A program made the translations under genes and the position numbers. Shown here piece by piece: positions 34,434 to 42,336 of a stretch of 64,000 nucleotides of DNA. The notes below the pieces were generated by a model. That model did no database searches, was not told where the DNA came from, and saw only the letters and a program-made list of their open reading frames with translations. Numbering within the stretch: position 1 is the first letter of the stretch; every line of letters starts with the position of its first letter. The stretch comes from JAIBCC01 sp963763855 (lineage in GTDB: Bacteria > Acidobacteriota > Blastocatellia > Pyrinomonadales > Pyrinomonadaceae), in assembly GCA_963763855.1 (NCBI GenBank), contig CAVXPU010000009.1, positions 1 through 64,000 on the forward strand, read 5' to 3'.

Positions 34434-35387
34434 TTAAGCAGTTTTCACAGTTTTATAGCCGATTTGATTTAGTGCTGTTTGTGTCCCTTTTAATAGGGTG
34501 TCAATATGCTCAATTTTTTCCACGCCGATCACAAAAGCGTCAACTACGCCTGAATCGATCTGAAATTTGAAACATTCTTCAGGTGTGACGGAATTTGCAC
34601 CACGAACCAGTGAACCGTTTCCGACAACCTTCATCCCAATCATTCCTTGTCCTTTGCGACGCATCTTTTCAAATAAAGCACCTGCTGTTTTTACGTCTGC
34701 ATCCATATTCGACTGATAATTGTTCCAACGAACCTGATTGATTTGCACCCAATCGCTTTTTTCAGCCGCTTGAAGTGCTTCAAAACTATGGCAAGTTACG
34801 CCGTGAGACCTGATTTTCCCCGCTTTTTTGGCTTCGCTGAAAACTTCCATCACTTCGCTGTAACGAGTTGTCCAATCCCCGATAGTCACGTTATGAATTA
34901 TCAATGAATCAATGTAATCGGTGTTTAGCTCTTTCAAAAAACGGTCAATATCTGCTTTCGCTTCTGCTCCCGTGCGGCTGGTTGATTTGGTCTGAATCAC
35001 ATATTTGTCGCGGGAAACTCCATTCATAGCTTTCTCAAAGAAAGGATGTGTTCCGTATTGGTCGGCAAGGTCGAAAAAATTAATTCCCTTGTCGAGAGCA
35101 TACCGCATTTGTCTGGTAAATTCCGATTGACCGAGATTAGTTTGATTTGAACGCTTTGCCCAACCCGAACTCCCTGTCCCAATCCCAACTAAACTCACTT
35201 GAATTCCGCTTTTACCCAAAAGAACTTTGTCAGTCGGACTTTTTATCAAAGGATCAATAGTAAATGACGGGCTAAGATGCTCGTTCCTGCTCGTTGGGAT
35301 ACTCCATAAATAAGCACCCGCAGTTGCTGCTACCGCAGTTCCGCCAATAGCTGCTCCGATAAACTCACGACGATTAATTCTCTGCAT
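34434..35387 (-). CDS. Aldo/keto reductase with Tat signal
   Basis: NAD(P)-linked reductase fold. The twin-arginine signal NRREFIGAAIGGTAVAATAGAY suggests the enzyme is exported with its cofactor. Core motifs: IQVSLVGIGTGSSGW, NFFDLADQYGTHPFFEKAM with the catalytic Asp/Tyr, VIQTKSTSR with the catalytic Lys, and LIIHNV with the His. Strong Shine-Dalgarno GGAGG precedes the ATG. Periplasmic members of this group are common in Acidobacteriota and Planctomycetota; substrate is unknown. It follows the 1241-aa gene after 114 bases in the same direction. Its export beside apiosidase and esterase genes suggests oxidation or reduction of released sugars, an inference only. Confidence 0.85.
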   Translation of the reverse strand: MQRINRREFIGAAIGGTAVAATAGAYLWSIPTSRNEHLSPSFTIDPLIKSPTDKVLLGKSGIQVSLVGIGTGSSGWAKRSNQTNLGQSEFTRQMRYALDKGINFFDLADQYGTHPFFEKAMNGVSRDKYVIQTKSTSRTGAEAKADIDRFLKELNTDYIDSLIIHNVTIGDWTTRYSEVMEVFSEAKKAGKIRSHGVTCHSFEALQAAEKSDWVQINQVRWNNYQSNMDADVKTAGALFEKMRRKGQGMIGMKVVGNGSLVRGANSVTPEECFKFQIDSGVVDAFVIGVEKIEHIDTLLKGTQTALNQIGYKTVKTA

Positions 35388-35501
35388 AATAACCTCCGTT
35401 CAATTCGATGTATTTGTTAAAACATCTTATTTAATCCCACCCGATTATTCAATAAAAATACTTTCCACAGACATTGAAAAAACCTCTTTTTATAGCCCGA
35501 A

Positions 35502-38500
35502 TTAATTTCTCACCAAAGTTAAAGACATAAGCCCGACGATAACTTCATTCGCTAAGGTTCTAACTTTCAATGACTTAAGTTCTTTAGTGCGATCAAGCGG
35601 CAGATCCAAAACAGTTGCCGCTCCGCCTGCAATTTTTCCGCCTTCGGTTTTGAAATCCGCTAAATCAAGGATTCGCACCTTTCCCGTTTTCAAATCCACA
35701 CGAGGCGGGATCGTTTCGGGACGGCGAAATGCGTAATCATCGATCATATAATCCTGATCAATCGCCCACCAGTTAGTCGGATTTTCGAGGGTTAATTTTT
35801 CGGTCGAATTATCAGTGTATGTGACGATAACTTCACCATTTTCAATGCGGCTTTGCATCTGATTGGTCGAGCCAGCCATTAATAGATAAACGTGTGATGA
35901 TCTGCCGTTCAACGGAACTGAAATTTCTTTCGGAAAATTATCCCATTGTGAGGTGAATGCGATATTTTTCGCCTCCGTTAAGCCGGCAGTTTTTAATGGA
36001 ACGCCGTTTGGTAAAATTATTTTCCCATCATTTTTATCGGCATTTGACCGCAAACCTCCGTCATCAACTTCAAATTTCACGTCAAAATGTGCCCAGCTTC
36101 CAATTCCCTGTTTCGGAATCGCCAGCGAAACAAATGGCGAACGCGGAGATAAATATTCGTTTTTGAAAATATTGGTAACTTTATCGTTAAAAATCGCGGC
36201 TAAATTTACCGGTTCAAATTTCATTGAATTTTCAGTTTTGATCTTCCAATTCTGGACATTTCCAACGGCATTCTTACCATTCCCAAAATTAATTTTTATT
36301 GAATTTGAACCCGCTGTTATTGCTTTTGATTTCAGAACAATTTCGTCTGATTCAGCAAACGACGCTGCTTTCAAATTCAGTTTTTCGGTCTGCCCGTTGA
36401 TCGAAATTTCCGTTTGTCTATTAATATTTTCGGACGTATTATTGCGAACCGTAAAACGCAGTGAATCGGCAAGCTGACTTTCTTTCGGCAGAATTTCAAA
36501 TGCGGGGCGAATTTCAAACATTAACGGTTGCCACCAAATCAAACCACCTTGCTGAACTTTGGCGAAAACAGTTCGATGACCAAAATTAGGTGTTGAAATA
36601 GCCGAAAATGAGTTAGATTCTTTTGCGATATTTTGTAGAGAACTCTGCGGATCAGAAATTTCAATGAGCTTCATTTTGCCGAATTTGATCTCAACTTTTG
36701 TGTTATCCGCCGCCACTTTTGGGACAGAAATTTGTTCGATTTTGTTCCCTTTCCAAACAATTTCAACTTCGATTTTGTCTGATTTTTCGCCAATTATTTC
36801 AATTAAGGGTTTTCCGATTGAATTCTGATCAATTTTCCAGCTTCCGAGCTTTCCATTTACCAAAACTTTCTCGATTTGGTCACGCATTGCTCCAACTTTT
36901 AGATGCAGCGTTAATTGCATTGGAAACTTTGGCTCAATTATATAAGTATCCTTTAATCCATTGCGTTTGAATGAAAAACCTAAGTCGTGATGGGATAAGT
37001 TTGCGAAGTTCCAATCCGTAGGGAAACCCGGCTCAATGGTAAGCTTTTCCGCTAAAACGTCCGGCTTAATTCCAAAAAGTCCTTCGATCATCGCCCTTGA
37101 TTTTGTGCCGGAAGGATCGGCGAAATCGCGTTGTGATTCCCTGCGGTGAGCGTCCAAAAAGGTCATCGAACCGACATTTCCGGGCGAGATTCCCATAAAC
37201 ATACTGTCTAATATCGCTGATTTGTATAGCTCAAATGCTTCATCGGGTCGCCTGCTTTGCCAATACGCGAGAGCGGTGTGCATAACTTCAGCCATCACAA
37301 CATTATTGGTTGACCAAGTATAAGGCATCCAATTTGTCGTAGAAATTGTTTGAAAATCACCCTTTGGAACATTTTCACCGTGAATCGGAAGATGAGGAAT
37401 TTGGGTATCAACAAAACGCGACATCTGCCACGCTTCCATGGGCGACATCGTTTCCGAATCAACCGCGTGATAAAACGTCCACAATGCCGCACTTTCGTGC
37501 ACTCTTTGCAGACCTAACAAATCTTTGTATTCGCCAAACCAACCTTTATTTTTGATCCATAAATTTTGGTTCAAGGCTTTTAGAATCAGATCTGCTTCTT
37601 GCTCAAAAGGAGTCGAATCTTCACCGATCAATTTAGCGATTCGTGCCGCAAATTTGTTGTGATAAAAATTGTAAGCGGTTGAATGAGTAACGCCGCTGCC
37701 GTGATACTGCAAATCGTCACTCGCCCAAATAGCGACGTATGCCTCATAAAGCGGCAGTTTTTCCGTGCCATATTCACGTCTGAAAAGTCGCTGTTCCCAA
37801 GCCAGATGGCGTTTGATCATCGGAAACATTTTTTTGGCGAATTCAACGTCCCCCGTCCAGAGAAGATGACGAAATAACGCATCGATATAAACCAGATTCA
37901 TATCGTAATGCGAATTGGAAATATCGCCATTTGAATGCAGTTCGGGTTCATTTCGGGCAAAATTTGCGGTTGGGTCTTGCGTGAAAGGCGGAGCAGTAAT
38001 CGGTTTCGTATTTTGACGCGTCGCCCAGTATTCCAGATGTTTTCGCATCCGCTCGTGCCAACCGAGAGCGTCACCCAAATAAGGACCACGCCAGCCAAGC
38101 AATTTTGTCCGCCACGCGATCGAACCGTGCATAAAAGCGGACTGTTGTTCATCCCAAACGCCGTCTGCTCCCACATTCAAAGCCGCCGATGCCGCGTTTA
38201 TAAAAGGATCAGGCGTTTCGACCAAAACTTTCGCGGCGATTGTATGGCGATACTTTTCAGCCTCGTCAAAAACTCTCGGCAGATCTTCAGTTTTGTAACT
38301 AACCGTTTGTTGCTGAGTTGGATTTTCTAAAGGTTGATGAGTTTCATTGAGACTTGCTTGCGTCGGCGGTTTGCTCAAGCTAACACGCTGCCAGGCAAAA
38401 TAATCTCTTTTGTTTGGCTCTAAATACTTTTGTCCGAAAATTATCGGCGTGTCTGACGTTTGATTTGAAGGAGTAGCTAACTCATTCAACTTGTTCCATT

Positions 38501-39227
38501 TCACTCCGTCAGCGATTGCCAATTTTGCATTTTTCGGCATTAAACCGATAATTCTCGCGGATTTGCTTTCCAGCGTAAAATTATTAGCTTCAATGGAAAA
38601 TTTATTATCTTTGGCAAAATCAGGGCTGAACTGAAACCACTCACTAATCGGAATATTTTCTGTGCCGATGTCGCCGTCTCGTCTGCCGCGAACGCCATTA
38701 ACACCCCCGTAAGCCCAAAGCAGTTCAATCCCCGATGAACTGCCTTTAAGTTCCGTGCGAATGATCAACCCTTCTCGTTCATACATTGCCAAAACGGTCA
38801 GATTCAACACATCTTTTCCAAGCAGCGAATCGCGGACTTCATAAATCAATGAACCTGGACGGTATCGGGTCACAATTTTATCTGCTTCGTGCAGCCATTT
38901 TTCGCCTTGTTTGGTTTTGATTCCAAATCGCAAATTGCCGCCGCGTCCAGGTAAATAAAGGACAAATTCCGGTTTATCGCCTCCATCAACCCGAAACGCG
39001 GTGTATCCTCCGTAAAGCGGACGATTAAAAAACTCCTTACCATTTTCAATTACAAAATCAGTCCCGACAGGCTGATAGCGAAGCGGTCGGTAGGTTTGCT
39101 CAGTTAAAATTCCAATTCTACTTCCTTGCGGTGCAGTAATAACCTGACCGAAAACACTCACCGAAAAAGCCGTGAAGATATAACATCCGATTATTAAACT
39201 AGATAAAACTTCAGTTCTTCGCTTCAT
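35502..39227 (-). CDS. Large secreted DUF4450-type six-hairpin glycosidase-like protein
   Basis: A 1241-aa exported protein. A signal peptide ends near SVSVFGQ. An N-terminal beta-sandwich (YRPLRYQPVGTDFV, FVLYLPGRGGNLRFG, LLWAYGGVNGVRGRRDG) is followed at about 360-760 by an alpha/alpha-toroid region with candidate catalytic motifs (GPYLGDALGWHERM, YDMNLVYIDALFRHLLWTGD, AIWASDDLQYHGSGVTHSTAYNF as neighbouring patches). Further C-terminal beta-domains end in FRRPETIPPRVDLKTGKVRIL. It resembles the DUF4450 proteins of Bacteroidetes polysaccharide loci, whose activity I cannot name. Unlike several neighbours the frame is fully open over 3.7 kb. It is followed by the Tat-exported reductase and GH140, and preceded by PL22. 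Confidence 0.7.
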   Translation of the reverse strand: MKRRTEVLSSLIIGCYIFTAFSVSVFGQVITAPQGSRIGILTEQTYRPLRYQPVGTDFVIENGKEFFNRPLYGGYTAFRVDGGDKPEFVLYLPGRGGNLRFGIKTKQGEKWLHEADKIVTRYRPGSLIYEVRDSLLGKDVLNLTVLAMYEREGLIIRTELKGSSSGIELLWAYGGVNGVRGRRDGDIGTENIPISEWFQFSPDFAKDNKFSIEANNFTLESKSARIIGLMPKNAKLAIADGVKWNKLNELATPSNQTSDTPIIFGQKYLEPNKRDYFAWQRVSLSKPPTQASLNETHQPLENPTQQQTVSYKTEDLPRVFDEAEKYRHTIAAKVLVETPDPFINAASAALNVGADGVWDEQQSAFMHGSIAWRTKLLGWRGPYLGDALGWHERMRKHLEYWATRQNTKPITAPPFTQDPTANFARNEPELHSNGDISNSHYDMNLVYIDALFRHLLWTGDVEFAKKMFPMIKRHLAWEQRLFRREYGTEKLPLYEAYVAIWASDDLQYHGSGVTHSTAYNFYHNKFAARIAKLIGEDSTPFEQEADLILKALNQNLWIKNKGWFGEYKDLLGLQRVHESAALWTFYHAVDSETMSPMEAWQMSRFVDTQIPHLPIHGENVPKGDFQTISTTNWMPYTWSTNNVVMAEVMHTALAYWQSRRPDEAFELYKSAILDSMFMGISPGNVGSMTFLDAHRRESQRDFADPSGTKSRAMIEGLFGIKPDVLAEKLTIEPGFPTDWNFANLSHHDLGFSFKRNGLKDTYIIEPKFPMQLTLHLKVGAMRDQIEKVLVNGKLGSWKIDQNSIGKPLIEIIGEKSDKIEVEIVWKGNKIEQISVPKVAADNTKVEIKFGKMKLIEISDPQSSLQNIAKESNSFSAISTPNFGHRTVFAKVQQGGLIWWQPLMFEIRPAFEILPKESQLADSLRFTVRNNTSENINRQTEISINGQTEKLNLKAASFAESDEIVLKSKAITAGSNSIKINFGNGKNAVGNVQNWKIKTENSMKFEPVNLAAIFNDKVTNIFKNEYLSPRSPFVSLAIPKQGIGSWAHFDVKFEVDDGGLRSNADKNDGKIILPNGVPLKTAGLTEAKNIAFTSQWDNFPKEISVPLNGRSSHVYLLMAGSTNQMQSRIENGEVIVTYTDNSTEKLTLENPTNWWAIDQDYMIDDYAFRRPETIPPRVDLKTGKVRILDLADFKTEGGKIAGGAATVLDLPLDRTKELKSLKVRTLANEVIVGLMSLTLVRN

Positions 39228-39241
39228 ATTGACAAATGAAA

Positions 39242-40624
39242 TTATTTACGTTTCAACCACTCCGCAGGCACCGGAATTATACAAATATCCATCGCTTTCC
39301 CATCAGGTGAAAGCATTGCCGATTGAATCTGAATTTTCGTTCCTTCCGCGTTCATCGTCGGATGCGGATGGTCGGCGGCAGTTGTTTTGTGTCCGGCTGA
39401 AAGCAGGATCATTTCGCGGGTTTTGCGGTCAATCAGGTAAATTCCGCGTTCAAAATCATCGCCGACGGCAAAACGCCCGTCTGCGGAGCCAGAAACGTGC
39501 CAAAGCCCGCTACCGCTTTTGGTTTGTCCAACGAGGTCAATCTCTTTCGTCCGCAGATTAACAATTCCCAAACCGGTCGGTTTCTCGCGTGTGCCTGATG
39601 GTCCCCAAGCAGTATCTTGTCCCGGATTTGCTCCGCCAACTGCGGTTCCTTCGGCAACCTTCAAAATGCTTCCCGGAATCTGGCGATGTCCCATAATTGC
39701 GATGGCGACTTCGTCTTTACCGATCACAGCTTCGTGCGTAACCCAATCGGTTTCGGGTTCTGGGTAAACCGGTCTAAGTCCTGTGCCGTCAGACTTTACC
39801 GTCCAAGTTCTTTGCGGAGATTTTCCGCCCGTTTCCCAGCAAAAAACTATTTCGCCCGCGACCCAAGGATTTGTTTGAATATGACCAACCTGAAACGGAA
39901 CGGAAATTACATGCTTGTATTCGCCGGTTTTGATGTTCATTGCACCAATTCCCGATGGTCCCGCACCCATATTTCGCGGACCGAAATTCGGTTCGATCTT
40001 CACGTCATTCGGCAAATGTCTCGCTGATTCTTCTTTTCCTAATCTGAAATAAACCCATTCTTCGTCGCCGTCCAACGCCATATCGCCACCCGCACCAATT
40101 TTCGGGTCGGTTTTGCCGCAGATTCGCTGGTATTCGTCAGGCGACTTCATTTTGCCGGCTTTGCTGTCAGCAAAAACTTTCGCCAGATCTACTTCTACAA
40201 CTTCCAGCGAAATCGGTTCACGCGGAATTCTTGAGCTCGGATCGGAAAAATCGGGTCGCGGCGTGCCTTTCGGAATTCGCAGAAAATACAATTTCATTGA
40301 TTTACGGGCAACGCTCAGCATTCCGATATATCCGCCTTCGGTAACTTGGACGATCTCGCCCGATTCTTCGTTGACGGCTAAGGCTTCATTCCGCACTCTG
40401 TCCGAACGAAAAACCAGCCATTTTCCGTCCGATGTCCATTGGTTATGCGTCTGGTAAATTTTGGAATCGTTCACCGGAGAAGTGGTTAAAAAAGTCAGCA
40501 TTGTTCCCGTTACAGGGTCTTTGACAATTTTCTTTTCCGACGGAAAACGCTTGCCGATCTGGGCGTGGATAGGGATACTCGAAAACAACAACACCATTGC
40601 TAACCAACTGATTTTATTAGACAT
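39242..40624 (-). CDS. PL22-like oligogalacturonate lyase, secreted
   Basis: Seven-bladed beta-propeller resembling oligogalacturonide lyases (Pectate_lyase22), which split short pectate oligomers to unsaturated monogalacturonate. A signal peptide (WLAMVLLFSSIPIHAQ) is followed by the first blade ending NQWTSDGKWLVFRSDR. Other landmarks are VQVTEGGYIGMLSV, GHIQTNPWVAGEIVFCWETGG, DWVTHEAVIGKDEVAIAIMGH and DDFERGIYLIDR. The manganese-binding histidines are probably among QTHNQW, VGHIQTN and VTHEAV. A second, broken PL22 gene lies at 61.4-62.7 kb and is more typical of the family. The gene has a good GGAG ribosome binding site and starts just after the REP region. Confidence 0.75.
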   Translation of the reverse strand: MSNKISWLAMVLLFSSIPIHAQIGKRFPSEKKIVKDPVTGTMLTFLTTSPVNDSKIYQTHNQWTSDGKWLVFRSDRVRNEALAVNEESGEIVQVTEGGYIGMLSVARKSMKLYFLRIPKGTPRPDFSDPSSRIPREPISLEVVEVDLAKVFADSKAGKMKSPDEYQRICGKTDPKIGAGGDMALDGDEEWVYFRLGKEESARHLPNDVKIEPNFGPRNMGAGPSGIGAMNIKTGEYKHVISVPFQVGHIQTNPWVAGEIVFCWETGGKSPQRTWTVKSDGTGLRPVYPEPETDWVTHEAVIGKDEVAIAIMGHRQIPGSILKVAEGTAVGGANPGQDTAWGPSGTREKPTGLGIVNLRTKEIDLVGQTKSGSGLWHVSGSADGRFAVGDDFERGIYLIDRKTREMILLSAGHKTTAADHPHPTMNAEGTKIQIQSAMLSPDGKAMDICIIPVPAEWLKRK

Positions 40625-40676
40625 AGTTTCTCCTTTTTACTTAAGTTAACCGGATACTATCGGAAAAATGATTTAT

Positions 40677-40862
40677 GAATTGCCGTCTGCTTTAGCTGAC
40701 GGACAGGTAAATATACAAATCGCGGGCTTTAGCCAAAAATAGCGGAAATCATCAATCATCCTTGTTGCTTTAGCTAAGTGGATTAAACCAAATTGTTAAT
40801 TTTCTTGGCTTAAGCCATTGTCAATTTCAATGCTGTCCGTCAGCTAAAGCAGACGGCAATTC
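40677..40862. repeat. Composite REP-like element with 30-bp perfect terminal inverted repeats
   Basis: The outer arms (40677-40706 and 40833-40862) are perfect inverted repeats of 30 bases beginning GAATTGCCGTCTGC. Each arm is itself a hairpin, CCGTC-T-GCT-TT-AGC-T-GACGG. Between them are related smaller units: GGGCTTTAGCC near 40724, TTGCTTTAGCTAAG near 40764 and the perfect palindrome GGCTTAAGCC near 40807. The 186-base element occupies the gap between GH28 and PL22. The structure resembles REP-BIME arrays mobilised by RAYT transposases, or a small MITE; no transposase is in the window. Confidence 0.75.
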
Positions 40863-40899
40863 ACTAAAACCAGTAATAGAATCAATTACAGATTGCCTA

Positions 40900-42174
40900 T
40901 TATTCCGTTTTTAATCTGAAAGGCTTTCCGTTCACCTTCACATTTTTCATCGTCAGATTTTTAACATCAACTGTTTTTAGCTTTTCATCTTTAACCTGCA
41001 CATCAACATTTTCAACCTTTATATCGCTGATCGTCGTTTGCCCCGCATTGCCTTGAATTTCGCCAAACGAACCGAAATTTCCTTTGATATTTGAGATCGT
41101 TATGTTTCGGACGATCGAATTTGGCGGCGGCTGTCCTTTCAAATCAAAAAACTGCTTCCACGGACGAATTTCAAAAATAGAACCCGTGCTGTCCAGCGTA
41201 ATATTGCGGTAATGAATATTTTCGTAGATCTGCGGCGTGTCAGGACGAAGTTTCAGCCGAACGAGCGGAATTGGTCCCGTTACTTTGCTTTTTTCGATAA
41301 TGACATTGCGGATAATTGTTCCTTCGCTGCCCAGCGTCAAGACACCGTGACCGCGTTCAAAGTTGCAATTGGTAACACGAATATTTTCAACCGGCGGACT
41401 CAATTTATCGTCCATCGCAAACGGACCTTTCGTGCCTTTGAGAGCTATTGCATCATCATCTACACGAAAATTGCAGCCGCCAACCGTAACATTTTGGCTG
41501 CTGTCAATGTCAATAGCATCGGAACTCGGAGCACGCACACCGTCTTGCACTTCAAAACGTGAATTCTCTACTAAAACCTTTTGGCAGTTATAGATATGCA
41601 GATTCCAAAATCCCGAATCCTTAAACGTAACACCGCTTATTTTCACGTTTTGTGAATTTTGGATGAACATCAAACGCGGACGTTCAACATCAAGATTCGT
41701 CGTTTTCGGATTTTCCTTGCGTCTCGCCCAAAAATCTTCCCAAAAAGGTTTTCCGCTGCCGTCAAAAGTTCCGCTTCCGGAAATCCGTAAATTATCAACT
41801 TTGTCAGCATTTATCAACGCCGGAAGCCACGGTTCAAAATGCCCTTCGATTCGCGTCATCATTTTCGGATAATCTTTGCGGTTCGTCGTTCCCTTCACGA
41901 CCGAACCCTCGGCAAGAAAAAGATTTACTTTCGGCTTCAAAAATATCGCACCTGTCAGAAAAACGCCTCTAGGAAACTTCAGCGTGCAGCCGCCTTTCGC
42001 GGAACAATCATCAATCGCTTTCTGTAATTTGACGGTGTTCAAGGTTGTGCCGTCGCCAATTGCTCCAATGCTTGTTATATCAATCGTTTTTGCCGCTAAA
42101 ATCGGAAAGGCAAAAAGTAAAATCGTAACAAACACGCCGAGTAGATTTGGAAATTTAAGATTAAATGTTTTCAT
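40900..42174 (-). CDS. GH28 polygalacturonase
   Basis: Right-handed beta-helix hydrolase cleaving alpha-1,4-galacturonan. After a signal peptide (GVFVTILLFAFPILA) the motif GAIGDGTTLNTVKLQKAIDD begins the helix. The GH28 catalytic aspartates correspond to Asp219 in SSDAIDIDS and Asp240/241 in VDDDAIALKG, with the conserved His276 in RGHGVLTLGSEG. The lysine-bearing RLKLRP motif near the end of the active site (IPLVRLKLRPDTP) corresponds to RIK in fungal enzymes. The 424-aa length is normal for exo-type bacterial GH28. It lies between two repeat elements, upstream of PL22. Confidence 0.93.
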   Translation of the reverse strand: MKTFNLKFPNLLGVFVTILLFAFPILAAKTIDITSIGAIGDGTTLNTVKLQKAIDDCSAKGGCTLKFPRGVFLTGAIFLKPKVNLFLAEGSVVKGTTNRKDYPKMMTRIEGHFEPWLPALINADKVDNLRISGSGTFDGSGKPFWEDFWARRKENPKTTNLDVERPRLMFIQNSQNVKISGVTFKDSGFWNLHIYNCQKVLVENSRFEVQDGVRAPSSDAIDIDSSQNVTVGGCNFRVDDDAIALKGTKGPFAMDDKLSPPVENIRVTNCNFERGHGVLTLGSEGTIIRNVIIEKSKVTGPIPLVRLKLRPDTPQIYENIHYRNITLDSTGSIFEIRPWKQFFDLKGQPPPNSIVRNITISNIKGNFGSFGEIQGNAGQTTISDIKVENVDVQVKDEKLKTVDVKNLTMKNVKVNGKPFRLKTE

Positions 42175-42194
42175 AAAAATGATTCTTTCCGACT

Positions 42195-42275
42195 GGAACG
42201 CAGACAGATTGTCTGCCTCGCCTCCAGCGGAGCGTTGAGGCGAAAATCTCAGCTAAAGTTCAACTTGAATTTACC
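42195..42275. repeat. REP-like hairpins with TTCAACTTGAATTTACC tail, copy 1
   Basis: GGAACGCAGACAGATTGTC at 42195 starts a hairpin GCAGAC-AGATT-GTCTGC (42200-42216), followed by a second hairpin with GCCTC/GAGGC arms (about 42219-42240). The segment ends with TTCAACTTGAATTTACC at 42259-42275, repeated exactly at 48152-48168 inside a similar element. It separates the broken GH2 gene from GH28. Confidence 0.6.
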
Positions 42276-42336
42276 AAAGGAGTTCCGAATCCATTGCTTC
42301 GCTCGAATTCGGGCAGACTGGTAGCCGGCGTTCCCG

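Noticed and set aside
35953..36477. 174-codon plus-strand frame within the 1241-aa gene
   Set aside because: It is antisense to a conserved open frame and reads as low-complexity Phe/Ser/Lys, typical of a shadow frame.
40677..40862. Intact insertion sequence
   Set aside because: The 186 bases between the arms contain no transposase frame, so at most it is a non-autonomous element.
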